NCBI GenBank assembly: GCA_035384605.1
Contig: DAOOIV010000010.1
Location: forward strand, 1 to 64,000
From: Phycisphaerae bacterium
Lineage (GTDB): Bacteria; Planctomycetota; Phycisphaerae; UBA1845; PWPN01
DNA length: 64,000 nucleotides
Direction of reading: 5' to 3'
The position numbers were made by a program, and so were the translations under genes. Within the stretch, counting starts at the first letter, position 1. Each line of letters opens with the position of its first letter. The notes under the pieces are model-generated. The model did not search any database. It saw only the letters and a program-made list of their open reading frames with translations, and was not told where the DNA came from. Below are positions 25,076-33,993 of the stretch, piece after piece.

Positions 25076-27026
25076 GACAATCAGCGCATGCTGCCACGAA
25101 CATGCCGCGGACCAGGGCTACCCGACCGTCCTCGCACACGTGATGAGCAGCGATCCCGCTCAACAGGATCGGCTTGCACTGCTCAGACACGACAGGGTGA
25201 CGCGCCCGACGATCTACGTCGGCACGGGAACATGCGGTTTGGGCGCGGGGGCCCGGTTTACCGTCGGGGCGATCAAGGAGTATCTGAGGCAGAACAACAT
25301 CGAGGCCGACCTGATCGGGGTGGGGTGCATCGGCTTGTGTTCGGCCGAGCCGATCGTTGATGTCCAGCTTCCCGGAAAGGCACGCGTCTCATTCAAGGGA
25401 ATCACCGAGGACAGAGTCCCGACCCTGCTGGATGCGATGATGCAGGGGACCGTGCCCGCCGAGTCGGTCATCGGCCAGCATCGCACCGAGTTCGGTGAGA
25501 TGTGGCCCGACGTTCCGTGTCTTGATGAGCACCCCTTTTTCGCTCCGCAGATGCGATGGGTGCTTGCCAACTGCGGGATCATGGATCCGTCCAGCATCGA
25601 CGAATACATCGCCCGCGGCGGATATACCGCCCTGGCCAGGATGCTGTCCGCCCAAACCCCCGAGCAGGTCTGCGATCTCGTTGAAGCAAGCGGTCTTCGC
25701 GGGCGCGGCGGCGGAGGCTTCCCCACGGGCAGGAAATGGAAATTCGCGAGATCGGCTGCCGGCTCAGGGAAATACCTGGTCTGCAACGCCGACGAAGGCG
25801 ATCCCGGAGCGTTCATGGATCGCGCGGTCATTGAAGGCGATCCACACCGCCTGCTTGAAGGCATGGCGATCGCCGCGTACGCGATCGGAGCCGACAAGGC
25901 TTACGTCTACATTCGGGCGGAATACCCGCTGGCAATTGAAAGACTCAAAGCGGCCATCAAACAGGCCCGCGATTATCGCCTTCTCGGGAACAACATCCTC
26001 GGCCGCGGCTTCTCCCTGGAAATCGTGATCAAAATGGGAGCAGGCGCGTTTGTGTGCGGAGAGGAAACGGCCTTGATCCACAGCATCGAAGGCAAACGCG
26101 GGATGCCCCGCCCTCGTCCTCCGTTCCCGGCCGTTCGCGGGCTTTTCGATAAGCCGACGATCATCAACAACGTTGAGACCCTCGCCAACCTCCCGACCCT
26201 GCTGACCATCGGGGCGGAACGATTCAGCGCCGTCGGCACAAAAAGCAGCAAGGGAACCAAGGTTTTCGCTCTCTCCGGCAAGGTCGCCCGCACCGGCCTG
26301 GTCGAAGTCGCCATGGGTACGACCATCCGACGGATCGTTTTTGACATCGGCGGCGGCATTCCCAACGGCAAGGCATACAAGGCCGTTCAGATCGGCGGTC
26401 CTTCCGGCGGTTGCATCCCGACCCAACATCTCGACATCGACGTGGACTACGAGTCGCTCAAAACCGTCGGCGCCATGATGGGTTCGGGCGGCCTGGTGGT
26501 CATGGACGAAGACACCTGCATGGTCGACGTCGCCAAGTTCTTCATGGATTTCATCCAGCGGGAAAGCTGCGGCAAGTGCATTCCGTGCCGTGAAGGGACC
26601 CGCCGGATGCTCGAGACGCTCCAGCGGATCACCCGCGGCCGCAAGAGCGAGAAGGATATCGACGCCCTCACCCGGTTCCAGAGCGTCATGCACCTGCCGA
26701 GGCTGGCTGAGGTGATCCGCGACACCAGCCTGTGCGGCCTGGGACAGACGGCTCCCAATCCGGTGCTCAGCACGCTGCGCTGGTTCAGAGATGAGTACGA
26801 GGCGCACATCTACGAGCGCCGCTGCCCGGCGGGCGTCTGCCAGGATCTGGTAACGTACCGTATTATCGCCGAGAAATGCAGAGGCTGCACCTTGTGCGCT
26901 AAACGATGCCCGGTGCAGGCCGTCATGGGAACGCCCAAAAGCCCGCACTACATCATCACCGACAAGTGCATCGCGTGCGGATCGTGCCTGGAGAGTTGCA
27001 GGTTTGAAGCCGTCGTCAAGGAATGA
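25059..27026 (+). CDS. hydB: HydB/HndC, NuoF-like flavin subunit of bifurcating hydrogenase
   Basis: 655 residues from ATG 25059 with AGGAAGGGG upstream. N-terminal thioredoxin-like [2Fe-2S] domain (GTGTCGLGAG ... GVGCIGLCSAEP); NuoF core with the FMN loop GLRGRGGGGFPTGRKW and the NADH motif region GKYLVCNADEGDPGAFMDR; the NuoF [4Fe-4S] site ESCGKCIPCREGTRRM ... LCGLGQ; and a C-terminal two-cluster ferredoxin (CRGCTLCAKRCP, CIACGSCLESC). This is the NAD(H)-reacting subunit where electrons are bifurcated between NAD and ferredoxin in HydABC-type enzymes. It is long compared with complex I NuoF because of these added domains, as expected for the family. Confidence 0.95.
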   Translation: MTKPPETISACCHEHAADQGYPTVLAHVMSSDPAQQDRLALLRHDRVTRPTIYVGTGTCGLGAGARFTVGAIKEYLRQNNIEADLIGVGCIGLCSAEPIVDVQLPGKARVSFKGITEDRVPTLLDAMMQGTVPAESVIGQHRTEFGEMWPDVPCLDEHPFFAPQMRWVLANCGIMDPSSIDEYIARGGYTALARMLSAQTPEQVCDLVEASGLRGRGGGGFPTGRKWKFARSAAGSGKYLVCNADEGDPGAFMDRAVIEGDPHRLLEGMAIAAYAIGADKAYVYIRAEYPLAIERLKAAIKQARDYRLLGNNILGRGFSLEIVIKMGAGAFVCGEETALIHSIEGKRGMPRPRPPFPAVRGLFDKPTIINNVETLANLPTLLTIGAERFSAVGTKSSKGTKVFALSGKVARTGLVEVAMGTTIRRIVFDIGGGIPNGKAYKAVQIGGPSGGCIPTQHLDIDVDYESLKTVGAMMGSGGLVVMDEDTCMVDVAKFFMDFIQRESCGKCIPCREGTRRMLETLQRITRGRKSEKDIDALTRFQSVMHLPRLAEVIRDTSLCGLGQTAPNPVLSTLRWFRDEYEAHIYERRCPAGVCQDLVTYRIIAEKCRGCTLCAKRCPVQAVMGTPKSPHYIITDKCIACGSCLESCRFEAVVKE

Positions 27027-27138
27027 AACGGCAGCGCATTGAGACATCCTGCGGTGGTCGAGGGTCGAAGCGGCGGTGCAACAGCCGCGGAAAACGTGCC
27101 TCGATCAAGCGGCGGGAAACGGGAGCCTGAGAACGCCA

Positions 27139-28860
27139 ATGATCACCATCGAAGTAAATGGCCGTCCAGTGGAAGCCGAACCAGGCGAAATGCTTCTTGC
27201 GGCGCTGCGACGTGCAGGCATCAAGGTGCCGACGCTCTGTCAGATCGAAGGGCTGTTTCCCACCGGCGCATGCCGGATGTGCGTCGTTGAAGTGGAAGGG
27301 CAGCGCGGACTGGTGCCGAGCTGCGCCTTTCCGGTTTCCGAAGGCCTGAAGGTACAGACCCACTCGCCTCGGGCTCTGCGAGCCCGCAAGACCATCGTCG
27401 AGCTTCTGCTGGCCAACCACCCCGACGATTGCCTCTACTGCGTTAGAAACGAGAACTGCGATCTCCAGCGGTTGGCGGCCGAGCTCGGCGTTCGCAGCCG
27501 GCGGTTTTCCGGCGGAAAGAACCGGCACGCCCTCGACACGTCGAGCCCGTCATTGGTCCGCGACCCGGCCAAATGCATCCTGTGCGGCAAGTGCGTGCGG
27601 GTCTGCGAGGAAATTCAGGGCGTCGCGGCCATTGACTTCATCGGTCGCGGTTCGAAAACCACCGTCGGCACCGCGTTCAACGAAGGCGTCAACGTATCGA
27701 GCTGCGTCTACTGCGGCCAGTGTGTCAGAGTCTGCCCGACGGGTGCGCTCCGCGAGCAGAGCCACATGAAGGAGGTGGCGGACGCACTCAACCATCCGGA
27801 CCTCATGGTGGTGGTTCAGCACGCTCCCGCGATCTCAGTGACCCTGGGGGAGGAATTCGGGATGCCGCCAGGCTCCGACGTCAACGGAGCCATGACCACG
27901 GCCCTGCGTCTCCTGGGTTTCAAGCGGGTGTTCGACACCAGCTTCTCCGCCGACCTGACGATCATGGAAGAAGCCTCCGAGCTGGTTCACCGAATCAAGA
28001 ACGGCGGGCGTCTCCCGATGATGACAAGCTGCTCTCCCGCCTGGATCAAGTTCGTCGAAACGTTTTACCCCGATTTGATGCCCAATCTGTCGACCTGCAA
28101 GAGTCCGCAACAGATGCTGGGGGCCGTCATCAAGAGCTACTTTGCCGAGCGCGAGGGCATCGACCCCGCCAGAATCTTCAGCGTCAGCATCATGCCCTGC
28201 ACCGCCAAGAAGTTCGAGGCCGGACGCCCGGAAATGTGCCGCAACGGCCTGCCCGATATCGATGCGGTGTTGACCACGCGCGAACTGGCCCGCATGATCC
28301 GGATGCGGGGACTCGACTTGCGCGAGCTGCCCGGCGATACCGCCGATACACCCTTCGGTGAACGCACAACCGCAGGAAAACTGTTCGGTGCCAGCGGCGG
28401 AGTCATGGAAGCCGCGATCCGCACCGCCCATTACCTGATCACCGGCAAGGAGCTTGCGGACCTCACCGTGCAGCCCGTTCGCGGTCTGGCGGGCGTCAAA
28501 GAGGCTCGCCTGCAGATTGCCGGCATGGACATCGGAGTCGCGGTCGTCAGCGGCCTGGCAAATGCCCGCCGACTGCTCGATCAGATCCTGGCGGGACGCA
28601 AGGACCTGCACTTCATCGAGGTCATGAGCTGTCCGGGTGGTTGTGTGGCCGGCGGCGGCCAGCCGATCAACACCGACATGGACGCCGTTCGAACCAGAAT
28701 GCAGGCTCTCTACCGGATTGACTCCGTCGAAAGCCGTCGGACCTCGCACGGCAACGCGTCCGTGCGGCGCATTTACGAGGAGTATCTCGGTCGACCGCTG
28801 AGTGAAAGGAGTCATCACCTGCTGCACACGCACTACGTTAAACGGGAAGTACTGGCCTGA
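27139..28860 (+). CDS. hydA: [FeFe] hydrogenase catalytic subunit, bifurcating type
   Basis: 573 residues from ATG 27139 (MITIEVNG). N-terminal [2Fe-2S] domain (CQIEGLFPTGACRMC), the His-ligated cluster motif HPDDCLYCVRNENC, two [4Fe-4S] clusters (CILCGKCVRVC, CVYCGQCVRVCP), then the H-cluster domain: L1 TSCSPAW (Cys298-Ser299), L2 MPCTAKKF (Cys354), L3 MSCPGGCVAGGG (Cys498, Cys502). By spacing these match the four cubane ligands of the well-studied clostridial enzyme CpI, except that the second position of the usual TSCCP is Ser here. It makes or consumes H2 together with the NuoE/NuoF-like subunits encoded just before it. The C-terminal 40 residues belong to the small-subunit-like tail (SVRRIYEEYLGRP). 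Confidence 0.96.
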   Translation: MITIEVNGRPVEAEPGEMLLAALRRAGIKVPTLCQIEGLFPTGACRMCVVEVEGQRGLVPSCAFPVSEGLKVQTHSPRALRARKTIVELLLANHPDDCLYCVRNENCDLQRLAAELGVRSRRFSGGKNRHALDTSSPSLVRDPAKCILCGKCVRVCEEIQGVAAIDFIGRGSKTTVGTAFNEGVNVSSCVYCGQCVRVCPTGALREQSHMKEVADALNHPDLMVVVQHAPAISVTLGEEFGMPPGSDVNGAMTTALRLLGFKRVFDTSFSADLTIMEEASELVHRIKNGGRLPMMTSCSPAWIKFVETFYPDLMPNLSTCKSPQQMLGAVIKSYFAEREGIDPARIFSVSIMPCTAKKFEAGRPEMCRNGLPDIDAVLTTRELARMIRMRGLDLRELPGDTADTPFGERTTAGKLFGASGGVMEAAIRTAHYLITGKELADLTVQPVRGLAGVKEARLQIAGMDIGVAVVSGLANARRLLDQILAGRKDLHFIEVMSCPGGCVAGGGQPINTDMDAVRTRMQALYRIDSVESRRTSHGNASVRRIYEEYLGRPLSERSHHLLHTHYVKREVLA

Positions 28861-28878
28861 CGCGGCCGGAGAGCTGTC

Positions 28879-30945
28879 ATGGGCACCGCATTCATCAGCA
28901 CGATCAAAGAACACTGCCGTATGTGCTACACGTGTGTGCGCGAATGCCCCGCCAAGGCGATACGCATCGTGGACGGCCAGGCCCAGGTGATCGGAGACCG
29001 CTGCATCGCCTGCGGCAACTGCGTCAAGGTGTGTTCACAGGGAGCCAAGGAGGTGCGCAGCTCGATCAAGGAGGTCGAGGCTCTTCTGGCCTCAGGCCGA
29101 AAGGTGGCGGCCTGTGTGGCACCCAGCTTCCCCGCGGAGTTCGTCGACGCCGACCCCCACCAGGTGGTGGGCATGCTCTGGGCTTTGGGGTTCGAGTTGG
29201 TGAACGAGGTGGCCTTCGGCGCTGATTTGGTCGCCCGCGAGTATCGCCGTCTCCTGTCCCGAAACGACGACAAACGATACATCACCACGAGCTGCCCGGC
29301 CATCGTCGGCTACGTCGAACGCTACTATCCGGATCTTCTCGACTCTCTCACCCCGGTCGTTTCGCCCATGATCGCCACGGCCAGGGCGCTCCGACAACTG
29401 CACGGCAACGACCTCAAGATCGTTTTCATCGGCCCTTGCATTGCCAAGAAGGCTGAGGCCGAAAGCAAGCCTGTGGCGGGCGAGATCGATGCCGTCCTGA
29501 CGTTCCCCGAGTTGCGGGAAATGCTCGCCGCGCGCAACATTCGCCCGGACAACGTGGAACCCTGCGAATTCGATCCGCCGCACGGAGCGACCGGCGCAAT
29601 GTTTCCCGTCAGCCGCGGCGTCCTCCAGGCCGCCGACATCCGCGAGGATCTGATGACCGGCGAGGTCGTCGCCACCGCCGGCCGTATGCATACCTTGGAA
29701 GCCATCAAGGAATTCGCCTCCGGCGACCTGGGAGCCAGACTACTCGAGGTCCTGGCCTGCGAGGGTTGCATCATGGGGGCGGGCATCAGCAACGACCTGC
29801 CGCTGTTCAACCGCCGCCGCCATATGAGGAAGTACTTCTGCAAGCGGATCGAATCGCTCGATCTGGCACGCTGGCACGAAGATATGGAACGCTTTGCCGG
29901 GCTTGATCTGCGCCGCTCCTACGTGGCCAACGATCAGCGCATTCCGACGCCCGCCGACGAACAGCTCAACCAGATCCTCATCCGCATGGGCAAGTTCTCG
30001 CCGAAAGACGAGCTCAATTGCGGGGCCTGCGGCTACGACACGTGCATGGAGCACGCCATCGCGATCTATAAAGGGCTGGCCGAGACGGAAATGTGCCTGC
30101 CGTACACCATCGAGAAGCTCAGGCAAACCATCAAAGAACTGGCCGCGTCGCACGAACAGTTGGCCAGCACGCAGGAAGCCCTGATCCAGGCCGAAAAGCT
30201 CGCCAGTATGGGCCAGCTTGCCGCGGGTATCGCCCACGAAGTGAATAACCCCCTCGGCGTCGTCCTGATGTACGCTCACCTGATGCTCGAGGAGTACAGG
30301 GACAAAACCAAGATGCGCGAAGACCTGGCGATGATCGCGGAACAGGCCGATCGCTGCAAGAAGATCGTCGCTGGCCTGCTCCACTTCGCACGCCAGAACA
30401 AGGTGGTGCGCTATCCCACCGATGTCCGGGAACTGGTGCGGCGATCGATCAAGACCTTCACCATCCCGCCCAACGTCACGGTGAAGATCGACACGGAGAT
30501 CGCGGACCCCGTCGCCGAGATCGACCGGGATCAGATCATCCAGGTGTTGACAAACCTGATCAGCAACGCCGTCGCGGCCATGGAGAAGGGCGGCACGCTG
30601 ACCGTCCGGGTCACGGGCGATGCCGACAATATCAGATTCGTCGTCGGCGATACCGGCGTGGGCATTCCTGAACAGAATATGAAAAAGATCTTTGAGCCGT
30701 TCTTCACCACTAAACAGATCGGCAAGGGAACCGGTTTGGGACTGGCGGTCACATACGGTATCGTGAAGATGCACTGCGGAGATATCCGCGTGGAATCCAA
30801 CGCCGACCCGGCCGCCGGCCCGACCGGGACAACCTTCACGGTGACGCTGCCGAGACGCGAACAGAGAGAGATGAACCAGGTTTCGGGGACCGAGATGATA
30901 CGGGGCCTCGGACAGGTCGAATCAGCCCCAACGGGGCAGAACTGA
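28879..30945 (+). CDS. Sensory [FeFe]-hydrogenase-like protein fused to a histidine kinase
   Basis: 688 residues. Order: two-cluster ferredoxin (CRMCYTCVRECP, CIACGNCVKVC); a short H-cluster domain with L1 TTSCPAIVGYVE (Cys139), L2 GPCIAKKAE and L3 ACEGCIMGAG; a PF04060-type Fe-S motif NCGACGYDTCMEHA (about residue 380-395); a short coiled helix; and a complete kinase: His453 in GIAHEVNNP, N-box NLISNAVAAM, DTGVGIPE, FEPFFTTKQ, GKGTGLGLAVTYGIV. This is the layout of kinase-linked group C (HydS-like) putative H2 sensors: the shortened active-site loops suggest sensing, not turnover. It starts 18 bases after hydA and is followed by a lone response regulator. The signal (H2, CO or redox state) is inferred from the family. 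Confidence 0.92.
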   Translation: MGTAFISTIKEHCRMCYTCVRECPAKAIRIVDGQAQVIGDRCIACGNCVKVCSQGAKEVRSSIKEVEALLASGRKVAACVAPSFPAEFVDADPHQVVGMLWALGFELVNEVAFGADLVAREYRRLLSRNDDKRYITTSCPAIVGYVERYYPDLLDSLTPVVSPMIATARALRQLHGNDLKIVFIGPCIAKKAEAESKPVAGEIDAVLTFPELREMLAARNIRPDNVEPCEFDPPHGATGAMFPVSRGVLQAADIREDLMTGEVVATAGRMHTLEAIKEFASGDLGARLLEVLACEGCIMGAGISNDLPLFNRRRHMRKYFCKRIESLDLARWHEDMERFAGLDLRRSYVANDQRIPTPADEQLNQILIRMGKFSPKDELNCGACGYDTCMEHAIAIYKGLAETEMCLPYTIEKLRQTIKELAASHEQLASTQEALIQAEKLASMGQLAAGIAHEVNNPLGVVLMYAHLMLEEYRDKTKMREDLAMIAEQADRCKKIVAGLLHFARQNKVVRYPTDVRELVRRSIKTFTIPPNVTVKIDTEIADPVAEIDRDQIIQVLTNLISNAVAAMEKGGTLTVRVTGDADNIRFVVGDTGVGIPEQNMKKIFEPFFTTKQIGKGTGLGLAVTYGIVKMHCGDIRVESNADPAAGPTGTTFTVTLPRREQREMNQVSGTEMIRGLGQVESAPTGQN

Positions 30946-30969
30946 GACGGCATACGGGAACATACGAAC

Positions 30970-31371
30970 ATGGCTGACACTAAGAAAACAATCCTTCTGG
31001 TGGACGATGACGCGGACTTCCTGATGCAGGAGGAAATCGCCCTGAAAGCCGGCGGCTATGACGTCCTCACCGCGGACAGCGGGAAACGTGCGGAGGAAAT
31101 CATCGCCCGCACCCGTCCCGACGCCGCCATCGTGGATGTGATGATGGAGGATACCGATGCCGGCTTCATGCTGTGCTACCACATCAAGAAGAAAGACCCG
31201 TCGATTCCGGTCATCATGGTGACTTCCGTGACCGGTGAGACCGGCCTGGACTTCGACGCCGCCACCGACGAGGAGAAGTCCTGGATCAAGGCGGATGCGT
31301 TCCTGGCCAAACCCATCCGCATCGAGCAGCTTGAAGCCGAGCTCACCCGGCTGTTGAAGGACAAGACATGA
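30970..31371 (+). CDS. Single-domain response regulator
   Basis: 133 residues, receiver only: LLVDDDADF (acidic pocket), phospho-acceptor Asp in AAIVDVMMEDTDAG, Thr/Ser in VIMVTSVTG and Lys in FLAKPIR. An insert (GETGLDFDAATDEEKSWIKAD) lengthens the beta4-alpha4 region. It has no output domain, so it must act on a partner, for instance as phosphate relay from the hydrogenase-kinase encoded just upstream to the receiver-kinase hybrid or the sigma-54 regulator (inference). Its stop overlaps the start of the next gene (ATGATG/TGA). Confidence 0.9.
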   Translation: MADTKKTILLVDDDADFLMQEEIALKAGGYDVLTADSGKRAEEIIARTRPDAAIVDVMMEDTDAGFMLCYHIKKKDPSIPVIMVTSVTGETGLDFDAATDEEKSWIKADAFLAKPIRIEQLEAELTRLLKDKT

Positions 31372-32543
31372 TGGATACGCTGCGGATTCTGGTTACCGAC
31401 GACGAACGGGGCATGAGGCTCGGAGTCGAGCGCACGTTGCGAGACTTCAGGGTGATGGTCCCCGACGTCCACGAAGAGGTGGCCTTCGTTGTTGACCAGG
31501 CCGAAACCGGCGAGCAGGCCATCGAACAAATGGCCACACGGCCGCCGGATATCCTGCTCCTGGATCACAAGCTCCCGGGTATCAGCGGGCTGGAGGTCTT
31601 GGACCGGGTGTCCGGGACGCGCCCGGAGCTGCTGACGATCATGATCACCGCCTACGCCTCGATCGAGACGGCGGTCGTCGCCACCAAGAGAGGAGCCTAC
31701 GATTTCCTGGCCAAGCCGTTCACCCCCGACGAGCTGAAAAGCACCGTCCGCAAGGCGGCGATCCGAATCATGCTGGCCCGACAGGCCCGCAAACTCGCGG
31801 AGGAAAAAAGGCAGGTCCGCTTCCAGTTCATCCGCGTTTTGGGCCACGAGCTCAAGGCGCCCCTGAACGCCATCGACGGGTTCCTGCAACTCATTAAGAA
31901 TCACACCCTCGGCGGCGACGTCGGAGCCTATGATGAGATCGTCGGCCGGTGCAGCGTCCGCGTGGACCACATGCGGAAGTTGATCGTCGATCTGCTGGAT
32001 ATGACCCGGATCGAGTCCGGCCAGAAATCCCGCGACCTCGGCACGGTCGACGTCCGCGAGATCGCCCGGACGTCCATCGAGACGATCCTGCCCACCGCCC
32101 AGCCGCGGAATATCGCCATCGAGCTTCATGCGGACGGGCCGGTGACCATGACCGCCGACCGCGGCGAGATCGAGATGATACTGAACAATCTGATTTCCAA
32201 CGCGGTGAAATACAACCGTGACAACGGCCGGGTCGACGTCCGAGTCGACCGCTCCGGCCAGGTCGTGACCATCGCGGTGACCGACACGGGCATCGGAATG
32301 TCCAAGGAGGAAACCGCAAAACTCTTCGGCGAGTTTGTCAGAATTAAGAACGCCAGAACCCGCAGTATTCTCGGCAGCGGCCTGGGATTGTCGATCGTCA
32401 AGAGGCTGGCCATGCTCTATGACGGCAGCGCCACCGTCGAAAGCGAACCGGACGTCGGCAGCACATTTACCGTGGTCCTCAAGGATTCCCCCGGGCCGCC
32501 CCCGTCGGCGGTCCCTGCGGCAACAACGATGAACGAGGCTTGA
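31368..32543 (+). CDS. Receiver-histidine kinase hybrid
   Basis: 391 residues. The N-terminal receiver (VTDDERGM; Asp in DILLLDHKLPGISG; T in MITAYAS; K in FLAKPFTPDE) is joined by a helix to a HisKA/HATPase unit: H-box FIRVLGHELKAPLNAIDGF, N-box NNLISNAVKYN, DTGIGMSKEE, GSGLGLSIVKRL, STFTVVL. No transmembrane part, so cytoplasmic. A receiver at the N-terminus of a kinase usually means its activity is set by another kinase, which fits a relay from the hydrogenase-kinase two genes upstream. The start is ATG 31368 or 31371, overlapping the regulator gene. Confidence 0.9.
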   Translation: MMDTLRILVTDDERGMRLGVERTLRDFRVMVPDVHEEVAFVVDQAETGEQAIEQMATRPPDILLLDHKLPGISGLEVLDRVSGTRPELLTIMITAYASIETAVVATKRGAYDFLAKPFTPDELKSTVRKAAIRIMLARQARKLAEEKRQVRFQFIRVLGHELKAPLNAIDGFLQLIKNHTLGGDVGAYDEIVGRCSVRVDHMRKLIVDLLDMTRIESGQKSRDLGTVDVREIARTSIETILPTAQPRNIAIELHADGPVTMTADRGEIEMILNNLISNAVKYNRDNGRVDVRVDRSGQVVTIAVTDTGIGMSKEETAKLFGEFVRIKNARTRSILGSGLGLSIVKRLAMLYDGSATVESEPDVGSTFTVVLKDSPGPPPSAVPAATTMNEA

Positions 32544-32547
32544 TGTG

Positions 32548-33957
32548 ATGAGACAGGAGACTGTGGGCTTACCCGCTTCGGATATCATCCGTGAGAGACG
32601 GATCGAGGAGATCCTCGCACACAACCGCGACCAGGACGCGTCCCTCGTGCGAGAGATCCTCGCCAAGGCCCGGCAACTCAAAGGCTTGCCGATGGAGGAC
32701 GTCGCGGTCTTGGCCGAGATCAGCGATCCCGAACTCCTCGCCGAACTGTTCGCCACCGCCAGGCAGGTCAAGCAGGACATCTATGGCATGCGCCTGGTTC
32801 TGTTCGCCCCGCTCTATGTATCCAACTTGTGCGGCAACAACTGCCTCTACTGCGCTTTCCGTTCGGGGAACAAGTCGATCAAACGCCGGGCGCTCACTCA
32901 GGACGAGATCGCCCGCGAAACGAGGATTCTGGTGGAGCAGGGGCATAAGCGGGTGCTGCTGGTTGCCGGCGAGTCTTATCCGAACGAAGGTTTTGATTAC
33001 ATCCTCAGGGCGATCAAGACCGTCTACTCGGTCCGCAGCGGCCGGGGCGAGATTCGCCGCGTTAACGTGAATATTGCTCCGCTCGAACTCGATCAGTTTC
33101 GCCAACTCAAGGACATGGGTATCGGCACCTATCAGCTTTTCCAGGAAACATATCACCGCGAAACGTACGCCCGCGTCCATACCGGCGGCCGAAAGAGAGA
33201 TTACGATTGGCGGGTCACGGCCATGGATCGGGCCATGGAGGCCGGCATCGATGACGTCGGCATCGGCGTGCTGTTCGGATTGTTCGATTGGCGATTCGAG
33301 ATACTCGCCCTCTTGCAGCACGTTCAGCACCTCGAAGCCGCGTTCGGCGTCGGACCCCACACCATCAGCGTGCCGCGCCTGGAACCGGCGACGGGGGCGG
33401 ATCTGGCCAGTCACCCCCCTCACCCCGTATCGGATGTCGATTTCCGCAAGATCGTCGCCATCCTGAGGCTGGCCGTCCCCTACACCGGGATTATCATGTC
33501 CACGCGCGAGACGCCGAACCTGCGCCGGGAGACTTTTGCCCTGGGTGTGTCGCAAATCTCGGCCGGCAGCCGAACCAACCCCGGCGGTTACACAGAGGAC
33601 GAGGACATCGATGCCTCGCAGTTTTGCCTCGGAGACCATCGACCGCTGGATGAGGTCATACGGGACGTCGCGCAACTCGGGTATATTCCCTCATTCTGCA
33701 CGGCCTGCTATCGGCTCGGCCGAACGGGCCAGGATTTCATGGACCTGGCCAAGCCCGGCGAGATCAAGCATCATTGTGACCCCAACGGACTGTCAACGTT
33801 CTTGGAGTATCTCTTGGATTACGCCTCCCCGGCCACTCGCGAGGTCGGTGAGCAACGAATTGCGTCCGTACTGGCTGAGATGGACGATCGGGCCCGGCGA
33901 ACGGCGGAAAAGCTCATCGAGCAGGTCCGCGCGGGGAAACGCGACGTCTTCGTCTGA
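32548..33957 (+). CDS. hydG: HydG, radical-SAM tyrosine lyase for H-cluster assembly
   Basis: 469 residues from ATG 32548 (a GTG directly before it is possible). Radical-SAM motif NLCGNNCLYCAF (CxxxCxxC), and the C-terminal auxiliary-cluster region FCTACYRLGRTGQDFM ... HHCDPNG. HydG cleaves tyrosine to make CO and CN- bound to iron for the diiron centre of the [FeFe] hydrogenase. The length and both cluster sites agree with a working enzyme. The gene starts five bases after the hybrid kinase and opens the maturation block hydG-aspA-hydF-hydE, so it is under the same promoter as the hydrogenase. Confidence 0.96.
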   Translation: MRQETVGLPASDIIRERRIEEILAHNRDQDASLVREILAKARQLKGLPMEDVAVLAEISDPELLAELFATARQVKQDIYGMRLVLFAPLYVSNLCGNNCLYCAFRSGNKSIKRRALTQDEIARETRILVEQGHKRVLLVAGESYPNEGFDYILRAIKTVYSVRSGRGEIRRVNVNIAPLELDQFRQLKDMGIGTYQLFQETYHRETYARVHTGGRKRDYDWRVTAMDRAMEAGIDDVGIGVLFGLFDWRFEILALLQHVQHLEAAFGVGPHTISVPRLEPATGADLASHPPHPVSDVDFRKIVAILRLAVPYTGIIMSTRETPNLRRETFALGVSQISAGSRTNPGGYTEDEDIDASQFCLGDHRPLDEVIRDVAQLGYIPSFCTACYRLGRTGQDFMDLAKPGEIKHHCDPNGLSTFLEYLLDYASPATREVGEQRIASVLAEMDDRARRTAEKLIEQVRAGKRDVFV

Positions 33958-33993
33958 GCCGATGCCCGCAACAACACGGGGGACCCGCTATTC

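Noticed and set aside
25764..27047. 427-codon open frame antisense to hydB
   Set aside because: Shadow of hydB; low-complexity translation.
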